A stretch of 64,000 nt of DNA from Streptomyces sp. NBC_01463 (GTDB lineage Bacteria > Actinomycetota > Actinomycetes > Streptomycetales > Streptomycetaceae), in contig CP109468.1 of assembly GCA_036227345.1 (NCBI GenBank), forward strand, positions 7,874,001 to 7,938,000, written 5' to 3'. The stretch's first letter is position 1; every line of letters begins with the position of its first letter. The position numbers and the translations under genes are program-made. Positions 43,014 through 52,075 of the stretch are shown one piece after another. The notes beneath the pieces were generated by a model. The model worked only from the letters and a program-made list of their open reading frames with translations. It did no database searches and was not told the origin of the DNA.

Positions 43014-44393
43014 ATGAAATCCATACTGCCGGGGCCCGCCGCTCCGACGTCGGTACCAGCCATGCCGTACGCAGGCGCCGTGGCGCCGGCCAACACCGCG
43101 GCTCTGTCCGTCTGGCCCGCCTCCGCGCGGCTCACCTCGCACGGCGACGTGGCCGTGGGAGGTGTGTCCCTCGTCGAGACCGCCGAGCGGTACGGGACGC
43201 CGGTCTACCTCCTCGACGAGGGCGAGGTGCGCGCACGCTGCCGTACGTATCGCCAGGCCTTTCCGGACACCGACGTCGTCTACGCGGCGAAGGCGTTCCT
43301 CTGCCGCGCCCTTCTGCACTGGGTGCGGGAGGAGGGACTCGGGCTGGACGTCTGCTCGGCCGGTGAGCTGGAGTTCGCCGTCACCAACGGCTTCCCGCCC
43401 GAGCGCATCGTGCTGCACGGCAACGCGAAGAGCCCCGAGGACCTGAGCGCCGCGCTCCGCCTGGGCGTCGGCCGGATCGTCATCGACAGCGCGTGGGAGA
43501 TCGCCCGGCTGTCCGCCCTCGTCCCCGACGGCGCCCGCCAGAAGGTGCTGGTGCGGGTGGTCCCCGGGGTCAGCGCCGGCGGCCACGCCGCGATCCGCAC
43601 CGGTACGGACGACCAGAAGTTCGGGCTCTCCCTCACCGACGGCAGCGCCCAGCACGCCATCGCCCGGATCCTCGGCCAGCCGCATCTGGAACTGGTCGGC
43701 CTGCACTGCCACATCGGCTCACAGATCACCACGGTCAAGCCCTACCTGACCGCGCTCCGGCGCATGACCGGGCTGCTGGCCCAGGTCCACCGGCAGCACG
43801 GAGCGGTGCTGCCGGAACTGGACATGGGCGGCGGGCACGCCGTCGCCTACCGGCCGGGCGAGGCTCCGCTCGACATCCCGTCCCTCGGCGCCCGGATCCA
43901 CCGAGAACTCGCCACGAGCTGCGCCGCCGCCGGCATCCCCGTGCCCCGGCTCACCATCGAGCCGGGCCGCGCCCTGGTGGGGCCCGCGGGCGTGGCCCTC
44001 TACCGGGTGCTCGCCGTCAAACGGACCGGCGACCGCGTCTTCGTGGCGGTGGACGGCGGAATGAGCGACAACCCGCGGCCCGCGCTGTACGGCGCCCGCT
44101 ACGCACCCCGGCTCATCGGCCGCCGCTCGACGGCCGAGCCCTGCACGGCGACCGTCGTCGGCCGGCACTGCGAGGCCGGCGACGTACTCGCCGCCGACGC
44201 GGTCGTCCCCGCCGACATCCACCCCGGCGATCTGGTGGCCATCCCGGTGGCGGGCGCCTACCACCTCTCCATGGCGTCGAGCTACAACGCGGTCGGGCGC
44301 CCGCCCGTGGTCGCCGTCCACGAAGGCCGCGACCGGCTGTTGATACGCCGCGAGTCCCTCGCCGACATCAACGGCCGCGACATCGGACTCTGA
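43014..44393 (+). CDS. lysA: Diaminopimelate decarboxylase
   Basis: A 459-residue fold-III PLP enzyme that decarboxylates meso-diaminopimelate to L-lysine, the last step of lysine synthesis. The PLP lysine is K93 in VVYAAKAFLC. Other motifs are VCSAGELE, HCHIGSQI (His of the barrel), DMGGGHAVAY, IEPGRALVGPAG and GRHCEAGDVL (catalytic Cys at the dimer interface). The first 45 residues before the fold are Ala/Pro-rich and longer than in many LysA proteins. The ATG at 43014 follows GGGGGAT; the upstream open frame is accidental. A SAV_915 gene precedes it instead of argS/hom/thrC, so it may be a second copy rather than the main lysA. Confidence 0.88.
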   Translation: MKSILPGPAAPTSVPAMPYAGAVAPANTAALSVWPASARLTSHGDVAVGGVSLVETAERYGTPVYLLDEGEVRARCRTYRQAFPDTDVVYAAKAFLCRALLHWVREEGLGLDVCSAGELEFAVTNGFPPERIVLHGNAKSPEDLSAALRLGVGRIVIDSAWEIARLSALVPDGARQKVLVRVVPGVSAGGHAAIRTGTDDQKFGLSLTDGSAQHAIARILGQPHLELVGLHCHIGSQITTVKPYLTALRRMTGLLAQVHRQHGAVLPELDMGGGHAVAYRPGEAPLDIPSLGARIHRELATSCAAAGIPVPRLTIEPGRALVGPAGVALYRVLAVKRTGDRVFVAVDGGMSDNPRPALYGARYAPRLIGRRSTAEPCTATVVGRHCEAGDVLAADAVVPADIHPGDLVAIPVAGAYHLSMASSYNAVGRPPVVAVHEGRDRLLIRRESLADINGRDIGL

Positions 44394-44576
44394 ACCGGGG
44401 CCGGGCCTCGCTGCCGGCCTTTCGGCCCGCCGTCCCCTGGTGAACGCCGTACGTCCGCGGGCGGGCGCAACCTGCACCGGATTCATGGAGCAACCGTGAA
44501 TACCCTGTGGAAGTGATGGCGGGGCGGCCCCTTATGCTGCACCCGACGATCACGCGGGACCAGGGGAGGGCGCGGC

Positions 44577-45563
44577 ATGTTCGGCAAGCTTTTCGGCAGG
44601 GGTGGCGAGAGACCGGCGGTTGATCCGCACGCCCTTCCCGTGCCGCGCAGACAGAAGAACGGGATGTACACGCTGCGCGCGCTCGGGGACGCGCGGGTGC
44701 TCGCGCTGGTCGAGGCGGCCGGTGCGGGGGACTGGGACGCGGTCAAGGCGGCGCTGGTGCCCTTCGATCTCGGCCACGACCACCAAGTGCTCGGCGAGCT
44801 GGCCGACTTGGACGGCGTGCAGGACTGGATCGGCCGGGCCGTGGAGCAGGACGAGGAGCACCGGGCGACGGCGCTGCTGATATCGGGGGCGCGGCACATC
44901 AGCTGGGGCTGGGAAGCGCGCACCAGCGCGCGGGCCGTCAACGTCACCCAGGAGCAGTGGCGGACCTTCCACGAGCGCCTCGACATCGCCGAGGAGCAGC
45001 TGTTCCGGGCGGCCGAGCTGCGGCCGGACTGGGTCACACCGTGGCGCCGGCTGCTCACCTCCGGCCGCGGCATGTCGCTGGGCACCGTCGTCAACGAGAC
45101 CCGGCTCGCAGCCGCTCTGCGCCGCGCCCCGCTGGACCTGGAGACCCACATCGAATGGGTTTCGCAGCTGCAGCCCCGCTGGGGCGGTGAAGCGGGCGAG
45201 GCCATGGCGTTCGCCCGCGACGCGTTCGCCCGCGCTCCGCACGGCGACCGGATCGGCTGCGTGATCGCCATGGCGCACATCGAGGACTGGGTCGAGTCGG
45301 ACGACGCGGCCTGTCTGCGCACTCCCGCGATCCAGGCCGAGTTGCGCGACGCCGCCGACCACAGCGTCCTCCACCCCGCCTACGTCCGGCGTCCGGGATG
45401 GCAGCACGACTTCAACGTGTTCGCGATGGCGCTGTCGCTCGCCGCTGAACGCCACACGTCAGGGCGCGTCTTCCAGGCGCTCGACGGTGCCTACACCGAG
45501 TGGCCCTGGACCTACTTCGCGGAGCCCGAGAAGCAGTTCGCCCGCCAGCACCGCCGCGCCTGA
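44577..45563 (+). CDS. Helical, TPR-like cytosolic protein of unknown function
   Basis: A 328-residue protein without signal or membrane segments. It starts MFGKLFGRGG. The body is rich in paired amphipathic helices (LDIAEEQLFRAAELRPDW, AMAFARDAFARAPHGDRI), like a short TPR/Sel1 solenoid. A conserved-looking C-terminus WPWTYFAEPEKQFARQHRR follows. It lies 88 bp upstream of the HSP90 gene on the same strand and may belong to the same unit, which would give a run of helical-repeat, chaperone and TPR genes. No catalytic motif recognised. Confidence 0.7.
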   Translation: MFGKLFGRGGERPAVDPHALPVPRRQKNGMYTLRALGDARVLALVEAAGAGDWDAVKAALVPFDLGHDHQVLGELADLDGVQDWIGRAVEQDEEHRATALLISGARHISWGWEARTSARAVNVTQEQWRTFHERLDIAEEQLFRAAELRPDWVTPWRRLLTSGRGMSLGTVVNETRLAAALRRAPLDLETHIEWVSQLQPRWGGEAGEAMAFARDAFARAPHGDRIGCVIAMAHIEDWVESDDAACLRTPAIQAELRDAADHSVLHPAYVRRPGWQHDFNVFAMALSLAAERHTSGRVFQALDGAYTEWPWTYFAEPEKQFARQHRRA

Positions 45564-45651
45564 GCGCCGGCCCAGGTCCGGGTCCCGGTTCTCCGGCCCG
45601 GGCCCGTTCCGCCTTCCCGTACCTGCCGCCTCTCCCACACCGGACTGCCCG

Positions 45652-47499
45652 ATGACTCTGCCCGACACCGCCTCGAACCCGGCCGACGCCGACCGCACCT
45701 TTCAGGTGGACCTGCGCGGCCTCGTCGACCTCCTCTCCCACCACCTCTACTCCAGCCCCCGCGTCTACCTCCGCGAACTGCTGCAGAACGCGGTGGACGC
45801 GCTGACCGCCCGGCACGGGCTGGAACCGGACGTCCCCGCCGCTGCCCTCGGCATCCGTCTGTACGCCGACGGTTCGGTCGTACGCGTCGAGGACGACGGC
45901 GTCGGTCTCACCGAGGCCGACGTGCACACCTTCCTTGCCACGATCGGCCGGAGCAGCAAGCGCGCCGACCGCATCGCGGAGCAACGCGGCGACTTCATCG
46001 GCCAGTTCGGGATCGGCCTGCTCTCCTGCTTCCTGGTCGCCGACGAGATCCTGGTCGTCAGCCGCTCCGCCCGCACCCCCGACGCACCCGTGGTGGAGTG
46101 GCGGGGGCGCGGCGACGGCAGTTACAGCGTCCGCACCCTGCCGGTCTCCGCCCGCCCGCGCCCCGGAACCACCGTCACACTGACACCGCGCGCCGACGCC
46201 GGCGAGTGGACCCGTCCGGGGCAGGTGCACACCCTCGCCCGGCACTTCGGCTCCCTGCTGCGCCACCCGGTGACTTTCGACGACGGCTCCGGCGGCCCGG
46301 GTGCCCGGGTCAATCCCGAGCCCGCGCCCTGGCAGGGCACGTACCCCACGCCGGGCGCCCGTTCCCGCGCGCTGGCCGCCTACGGCGAGGAGGTCTTCGG
46401 CTTCAAGCCGCTGGACACCATCGATCTGGACCTGCCGGCCGTCGGGCTCAAGGGCATCGCGTGCGTGCTGCCCGAGACGGTGCCGACCGGGCGCCGCCAC
46501 GGCCACCGCGTGCACGTCAAGGGCATGCTGCTGTCGGAGCAGGCCGAGGAGATCCTGCCCGAGTGGGCGTTCTTCGTCCGCTGCGTCGTCGACGCCGAGA
46601 GCCTGCGCCCGACCGCGTCCCGCGAGGCCCTGTACGAGGACGACACCCTCGCCGCCGTCCGCGACGCCCTGGCCGACCGGCTCCGCGCCTGGATCGCCCG
46701 GGCGGCCGCCAGCGACCCCGACCTGCTCGCCCGCTTCCTCCAGGCCCACCACCTGGCCGTGAAGTCGCTGGCGGTGCACGACGACGAGATCCTGCGGATG
46801 CTGCTGCCCTGGCTGCCGTTCGAGACCACGGACGGGTCCACCAGCCTCGACGAGTTCGCGCGCGCCCACCGCACCGTCCTCGTCACGTCGAGCGTGGAGG
46901 AGTTCCGGCAGGTCGCCGCGATCGCCTCGGCCGCCGGACTCGGCGTCGTCAACGGCGGCTACACGTACGACCGTGAACTGGTCCACCGGCTCCCCGAGAT
47001 CAGGCCCGAGGTCAGCGTCGCCGACCTCGACCCGGCGACCCTCACCGCACACCTCGACCCCGTCGAGCGCGAGACGGAACTGGCCGCCGCGGCCTACCTC
47101 GCCCTGGCCCGTGACGCACTCGCCGTCTTCGACTGCGACGTCGCGCTGCGCACCTTCCAGCCCGCCTCCGCCCCCGCCCTCCTCATCGACAGCCGCGAGG
47201 CCCGTCACGAACGCACCCGCTCGCAGCTCGCCCGTGAGCAGGACGGCGGCCTGTGGGGCGACATCCTCGGCGCGCTGCGCCAGGAGGCCCCGCGCGCCCA
47301 GCTGATCCTCAACCAGCTGAACCCGCTCGTCCGCACCGCCCTCGCCATCGATGAACCCGAACTGGCCCGCACCAGCGCCGAAGCGCTCTACGGGCAGGCC
47401 GCGCTGCTGTCCCGGCGCCCGCTCAGGCCCGCCGAATCGAGCCTGATCAACCGCTCCTTCCTCGACCTCCTCGCCCACGCCCTCCGCAAGGACAGCTGA
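45652..47499 (+). CDS. HSP90-family chaperone (HtpG-like)
   Basis: A 615-residue HSP90. The N-terminal GHKL ATPase has RELLQNAVDAL (Glu and Asn of the N-box), VRVEDDGVGLT (G1), GRSSKR and GQFGIGLLSCF (G2). The middle domain contains VHVKGMLLSEQAEEILPEWA and AESLRPTASREALYED with the conserved arginine. The C-terminal dimerisation region ends ...LRKDS, without the MEEVD tail that recruits TPR co-chaperones in eukaryotes. It is somewhat divergent from canonical HtpG. Its stop is two bases before the start of a large TPR gene, so the two should be made together. The start MTLPDTASNP was chosen because the upstream extension overlaps the preceding gene. Confidence 0.9.
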   Translation: MTLPDTASNPADADRTFQVDLRGLVDLLSHHLYSSPRVYLRELLQNAVDALTARHGLEPDVPAAALGIRLYADGSVVRVEDDGVGLTEADVHTFLATIGRSSKRADRIAEQRGDFIGQFGIGLLSCFLVADEILVVSRSARTPDAPVVEWRGRGDGSYSVRTLPVSARPRPGTTVTLTPRADAGEWTRPGQVHTLARHFGSLLRHPVTFDDGSGGPGARVNPEPAPWQGTYPTPGARSRALAAYGEEVFGFKPLDTIDLDLPAVGLKGIACVLPETVPTGRRHGHRVHVKGMLLSEQAEEILPEWAFFVRCVVDAESLRPTASREALYEDDTLAAVRDALADRLRAWIARAAASDPDLLARFLQAHHLAVKSLAVHDDEILRMLLPWLPFETTDGSTSLDEFARAHRTVLVTSSVEEFRQVAAIASAAGLGVVNGGYTYDRELVHRLPEIRPEVSVADLDPATLTAHLDPVERETELAAAAYLALARDALAVFDCDVALRTFQPASAPALLIDSREARHERTRSQLAREQDGGLWGDILGALRQEAPRAQLILNQLNPLVRTALAIDEPELARTSAEALYGQAALLSRRPLRPAESSLINRSFLDLLAHALRKDS

Positions 47500-47501
47500 C
47501 G

Positions 47502-50450
47502 ATGCCGACCGCACCCCAGAACACCGACGAGCTGTACCAGGCACTCCAGGACAACCAGCGGCGCCCCTACGGCCGCACCCGCACCGTCACCGCCGAGGAA
47601 CTCGTCGACGCCGCCGAGCGGTTCGAGGACCCCCTCGCGCTGGTCCGCACCCTCCTCGAACTCCAGGAGGCGTACGCCTACGGCTCCGAGCCCCGCAAGT
47701 CGCCCGTCGTCTTCGCCCGCCTGCTCACGCTCTTCGACGAGCAGCCCGACGTCTTCGACGAGCGCCTGCGCCACCTGCTGTTCTGGCGGTTCAAGTGGGT
47801 CGCCAACGCCCTGCGCGCGCTGCCCGAGATACCGCTGGCCAGCCTGCGCCAGTGGCTCAAGGAGATGAGGGACCGGTACGAGAAGGCCGGTCTCGGCCTC
47901 CAGCCGTACTACGGACAGGTCTACCAGCTCGCCTCGCACCTCGGTGAGGACACCGCCGTCGCCTACGAGCTGTGGGCGGGCCGCACCCGTACCGCGTTCA
48001 GCGACTGCGAGGCCTGCGAGATCTGCGAGCGCGCCCTGTACCACCTCGCGGCAGGCGACGACGAGCGCGCACTGCGCGCCTGGGAACCCGTCCTGGCCGG
48101 CCAGGAGTCCTGCCAGGAGGAGCCGGCCCGCTCCCTCTCGTACGCCCTGCTGCCCCTGCTGCGCACCGGCGACACCGACCGGGCCCGCGCACTGCACCTC
48201 TCCGGCTACCGGGGCTGCCGCCGCAACGCCTCCATGGCCGGGGAGGTCGGCCGGCACCTGGAGTTCTGCGCGCTCACCGGCAACGAGGCACGCGGCCTGG
48301 AACTGCTGGCCGAGAACCGGAACCTGTTCGACGAGGTGGACTCGCCGCTGGACCTGTTCGACTTCCTCACCGGAGTGGACGTCCTCCTGCGGCGCGTCGA
48401 GTCCCTCGGCCACGGCGAGCTGCCCGCCGCCGGATACGCGGGCCGCAGCTGGACGGTCGCCGGCCTGGGTGCCGAGGTGCGCGGACGAGCCGACGACCTC
48501 GCCGCCCGCTTCGACGCCCGCAACGGAACCACGGCCCTCACCGACCGCCGCCGGGCCCGCATCGACCGTGCCCCGCTGCTGGACGCCCTCGAACTCACCC
48601 TGCGCACCCGCACCCTCGACGAGGTGGACCCGGCCGCGGTCCCGGCCGCGGCGCCCGCCCCGCGCAGGACCGCCGACATCCCCGGTGACCTGCCCGCACT
48701 CATCCTGCGGGCCAGGGAACTGGACGAGCAGGCACACCCCGACGCGCAACTCTGCTGGGCCCGGCTGCGCAAGCTCGTCGCCGCCCGCGGCTACACCCAC
48801 CCCGACGACCCGGCCGTGGGCCCGTTCGTGCGGCTGCGCGCCGAGCTGCTGGCCGACGAGGCGGGCCGGGCCGGCGACAGGGACGACTTCGCCGAAGCCG
48901 CAGACCTGTACGAGGAGGCCGCGGGTCTGTACGAAGACGCCGGAGCACCGGGTGAGGCGGCGCTCTCCCGCGCCTCCGCCGCACTCGCCTCCGCCGAAAT
49001 CCCTGCGGACGGCGACGGTGGCGGCGATGACGGGACCGAGGCCAAGGCCGCCGCCATGACCGCCGCCCACGCGGCCATGGTCCGGCTGCACGAGGAGACA
49101 CCCGGTCTCGCCCCGTACCTGGAGGCCCGGCTGCTGCGGCTGCGCGCGACCGCGCTCGGCCTGCGCCTCCAGACCTCGGTGAGCGAGGAACATGTCACGG
49201 CGGCGTTCGCCGAGGTGGAGCTGCTGCACGCGTTCGCCGACCGGCACGGCATCGGCGGGCAGGTGTCCGGCGCCGCGCTGCTGCGGGCCGGCACACACGC
49301 CGTCTCCGGCGACCTGGCGACGGCCGTCACCGAGCTGGACGCCCTCCTCCTCCGGCTGAAGGAGCACGGCCCCGCCTGGCATCTGCCCCGCACGCTCGGA
49401 CTGCGCGGCCGCATCAACCTCGGCCGCCAGGACGCCCAGGCGGCGCACGCGGACCTGTCCGAAGGGCTGCGACTGGCCGGCGAATGGGCGACCTTGGCCG
49501 CCGACAACGGCCGGCTGCACGGTGATCTGGCCCAGGCCCTCATGCACCTGGGCCGCGCCGACGAGGCCCTGCGGCACCTGACGCGCTCGGCGGAACTGGA
49601 TCTTCGCCGCGGCAGCCGGACCGACGCGTTCTGCACCTACAGCAACGCGGCGCAGCTCAGCCTCGACCTGGGCCGCATCGAGGACTGCATCGCCCTCCTC
49701 GACTCCCTGCTGGCCGATCCCGGCGTCGCCGCCGGAGAGCTGGACGACCGGCTCGTGGCGCAGCTGCGCCTGACCCGAGCCCGTGCGCTGCACGCGGGGG
49801 AGGACCTGAAGGCCGCCACGGCGGAGTTCGTCGCGCTCGCCGCCGAGTCCGCCGGCTGGGACGACGACCCGGGCAGCCACGCCATGATCGCCTCGGAGAC
49901 GGCCGTACTCCTCGGTGAGTCCGGCGAATTCGGCCGGGCCCGCGAGGTCATGGACCAGGCGGTCGCCGCCCACGCCCTGGCCCCGCGCTACGAGCACCTC
50001 AGCAACGCCCTGCGCGAACTCGCCCGCCTCCAGGCAGAGCGGGAGGGCGCCGACGGCCTGGCCGCCGCCCTCGCCCACCTCGCCGAGGCCGGCCGGATCG
50101 CCGACGAGGCCCGGGCCGCCGCCTTCGAGGCGGGAGGCCGTTCCCTCGACACGGCCCTGGCCTACGAGCACGGGCGGGTCCACGCCTACGCCGGAGAGTA
50201 CGAGACCGCGCTGGCCGCCCTGGAGAAGACTCTGGGCCTGCTCGGCGAACCCGATGCCGATCAGGACCGTGCCGGTGAGTGGGCCGAGTGCATGCGCCTC
50301 GCGAGTGCGGTGGAGGGCATCTACCTGGAGCGCACCGCTCCCGCACTCATCCGTCTGGACGCCGCGCTCTCCCGGCTGAACGCCCTCGGACACACCGACG
50401 AGGCCGGTCCGCTGGCCTCGCTGGCGGCCCGGCTGCGCGACGAGGCCTGA
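47502..50450 (+). CDS. Large tetratricopeptide-repeat protein, partner of HSP90
   Basis: A 982-residue helical-repeat protein, with no signal or membrane segment. The N-terminal third contains an unusual CEACEICERALYHLAAGDDE segment with three cysteines near residue 170. TPR-like repeats are clearest in the C-terminal half (AAFAEVELLHAFADRHGIGG, ALMHLGRADEALRHLTRSAE, AAQLSLDLGRIEDCIALLDS, REVMDQAVAAHALAPRYEHL). A Gly/Asp-rich loop (DGDGGGDDGTEAK) splits the solenoid near residue 505. It starts two bases after the HSP90 gene. A client or co-chaperone role for this HSP90 is the simplest inference. It is convergent with the DUF4139 operon across a hairpin. Confidence 0.82.
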   Translation: MPTAPQNTDELYQALQDNQRRPYGRTRTVTAEELVDAAERFEDPLALVRTLLELQEAYAYGSEPRKSPVVFARLLTLFDEQPDVFDERLRHLLFWRFKWVANALRALPEIPLASLRQWLKEMRDRYEKAGLGLQPYYGQVYQLASHLGEDTAVAYELWAGRTRTAFSDCEACEICERALYHLAAGDDERALRAWEPVLAGQESCQEEPARSLSYALLPLLRTGDTDRARALHLSGYRGCRRNASMAGEVGRHLEFCALTGNEARGLELLAENRNLFDEVDSPLDLFDFLTGVDVLLRRVESLGHGELPAAGYAGRSWTVAGLGAEVRGRADDLAARFDARNGTTALTDRRRARIDRAPLLDALELTLRTRTLDEVDPAAVPAAAPAPRRTADIPGDLPALILRARELDEQAHPDAQLCWARLRKLVAARGYTHPDDPAVGPFVRLRAELLADEAGRAGDRDDFAEAADLYEEAAGLYEDAGAPGEAALSRASAALASAEIPADGDGGGDDGTEAKAAAMTAAHAAMVRLHEETPGLAPYLEARLLRLRATALGLRLQTSVSEEHVTAAFAEVELLHAFADRHGIGGQVSGAALLRAGTHAVSGDLATAVTELDALLLRLKEHGPAWHLPRTLGLRGRINLGRQDAQAAHADLSEGLRLAGEWATLAADNGRLHGDLAQALMHLGRADEALRHLTRSAELDLRRGSRTDAFCTYSNAAQLSLDLGRIEDCIALLDSLLADPGVAAGELDDRLVAQLRLTRARALHAGEDLKAATAEFVALAAESAGWDDDPGSHAMIASETAVLLGESGEFGRAREVMDQAVAAHALAPRYEHLSNALRELARLQAEREGADGLAAALAHLAEAGRIADEARAAAFEAGGRSLDTALAYEHGRVHAYAGEYETALAALEKTLGLLGEPDADQDRAGEWAECMRLASAVEGIYLERTAPALIRLDAALSRLNALGHTDEAGPLASLAARLRDEA

Positions 50451-50467
50451 GACGCGGGCCCGGGAGC

Positions 50468-50496
50468 GGCCGCCGTGCACCAGGTGTGCGGCGGCC
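50468..50496. terminator. Bidirectional hairpin between the TPR and DUF4139 genes
   Basis: Two 14-base arms (50468-50481 and 50483-50496) pair throughout, with two wobble pairs near the tip. It lies between convergent stop codons at 50450 and 50505. Confidence 0.65.
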
Positions 50497-50504
50497 CGCC
50501 GGGC

Positions 50505-52067
50505 TCAGAGGCCGGTGACCTTGGCGCTCGCCGACAGCTCGTAGACGAGGGTGAGCGTACGGCGCCCGCCGGGCGGGAGCGCGACGTCCCAGCGCGCGAT
50601 GCCCTCGGCGTCCACCACATCGGGCGCCGGGGAGCACGCGCTCTTGTGCAGACGGATCTCGACCGCCGACACCTCGGAGACCGGAATCCGCTCCCGGAGG
50701 ACGACCGACCGTTCACCCAGCTCCCCGGGGGCGGAGAACCGGGACACGTGCAGCCGGACCGTCCGGGTGACCACGGTCCGCTGGGTGAGGCCCGCGGTGT
50801 CGCGGGTCTCCTCGGTCTCCCGGACCACCCGGTAGTCGTCGCAGCTGCCGAAGGCCAGCTCGACGGGTGCGCCGGGGGCGGTGAAGTCCAGCGTGCCCCG
50901 GCCGCTGAACCCGCTGCCGCGGACCAGGTCCACCGGACCGGCGAGCAGCGCGTGCCCGGTCACGTTGTCGAACCGCACCACCTGGGTGACCAGCGGGGAC
51001 AGCTCCGGCGCGCTGACGTACTCACTGGAAGCGGGCGCGGTGCCGGCGGACAGCGGCACCCGGTGCGCGAGACCGTCGCCGGGCACCGAGACAGGTGCCG
51101 ATGACCTCAGCACCTGTGTCTCACCGCCGTCGTCCACGCCCGGCAGACCGAGGACCGGCGCCGGGCCGAGCTCCCCGATCTCCTCCTCGCGCAACTCGAC
51201 GTCGACCGTTCGGCGTTCGGTAGCGGACCGGTCCTTCAGCGTCAGCCGGTCCTCGCCCAGCCGGGGCGGATCGGTGGCCAGGGACGAGCGGGCCGTCGAC
51301 AGCGTCAGCCGCACGTCCGACCAGTCCTCGCCGGTGCGCTGCCACACCATGGCGTCGGTCTCCAGCGTCAGGGAGTCCCCGTCGAGCACGGCCCGGTAGG
51401 CGGGCCGCCACAGCGCACACGGGGTGAGGTGGGTCAGGCGCAGCCCGACCGGGCCGGCGGCCGAGGCCTCGACGGTCAGCTCGATGTGGCCGGTCAGCTC
51501 GGCGGGTTCCTCCTCGGCGAGGTCCATGGCCTGCTGGGCAGCGCTCAGTTCGGCGCGCAGGGTGGTCAGCTGCGCCTCCACAGAGCGGAGTTGCTCGGCG
51601 CACGTGTCGCGTTCCCCGTCGACCCGGTCCAGCTCGCTTGCCCAGCGCGGCAGTTCGGTCTCGCCGTAACCGGCGCCCTCGCCGATCTCCCGCAGCAGAT
51701 CGGTGGCGAGCCGGCCGAGCAGGTCGAGGCGGACCCGCAGCCGGTCGCGGTGCTGCTCCAGCGCCGGCCGTTCCTCCTCCAGGCCGTGGACACGGTGACG
51801 CAGGGCGGAGTCCTCGTCGGTGGGCGGCACCGGCCCGCGCGGCGACCAGGCCCGGACGATCCGCAGGTCGAGCACGGTCGCCGGGTGACCGGACGTGAGC
51901 TCGGCGTGGAGCGTCCGGTCGACGGCCAGCGCGCTGACCGGTCCGAGCCGCAGCCGCTGGACCCCGGCCGTCAGGTCGAGCACGGCGGTGCGCTCGATGT
52001 GGGCGCGGTCCTCCAGGCAGGTGACGGCGGTGACGGGGAGGGCGATCGGATGGGGCGCCGTGGACAT
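50505..52067 (-). CDS. DUF4139 (MuiA-like) protein, shorter paralogue
   Basis: A 520-residue protein of the mucoidy-inhibitor MuiA / DUF4139 family. An N-terminal beta domain (VTAVTCLEDRAHIERTAVLD) leads to a coiled coil (about residues 85-190, HRVHGLEEERPALEQHRDRL and DTCAEQLRSVEAQLTTLRAE). The C-terminal DUF4139 beta domain has the family motifs LTHLTPCALWRPAYRAVLDG, WQRTGEDWSDVRLTLSTA and VSEVSAVEIRLHK. Neither signal peptide nor membrane helix is visible, so it is probably cytosolic. It follows a longer paralogue by eight bases in the same operon. The pair may assemble through their coiled coils. The biochemical role of the family is not known. Confidence 0.85.
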   Translation of the reverse strand: MSTAPHPIALPVTAVTCLEDRAHIERTAVLDLTAGVQRLRLGPVSALAVDRTLHAELTSGHPATVLDLRIVRAWSPRGPVPPTDEDSALRHRVHGLEEERPALEQHRDRLRVRLDLLGRLATDLLREIGEGAGYGETELPRWASELDRVDGERDTCAEQLRSVEAQLTTLRAELSAAQQAMDLAEEEPAELTGHIELTVEASAAGPVGLRLTHLTPCALWRPAYRAVLDGDSLTLETDAMVWQRTGEDWSDVRLTLSTARSSLATDPPRLGEDRLTLKDRSATERRTVDVELREEEIGELGPAPVLGLPGVDDGGETQVLRSSAPVSVPGDGLAHRVPLSAGTAPASSEYVSAPELSPLVTQVVRFDNVTGHALLAGPVDLVRGSGFSGRGTLDFTAPGAPVELAFGSCDDYRVVRETEETRDTAGLTQRTVVTRTVRLHVSRFSAPGELGERSVVLRERIPVSEVSAVEIRLHKSACSPAPDVVDAEGIARWDVALPPGGRRTLTLVYELSASAKVTGL

Positions 52068-52075
52068 GAGGGGTG

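Noticed and set aside
47388..50480. A 1,030-codon open frame antisense to the TPR gene, and similar long frames at 6632-9292 and 10052-12379 on the minus strand
   Set aside because: All are opposite to well-supported genes and have the repetitive Gly/Val/Glu/Arg composition of antisense shadows.
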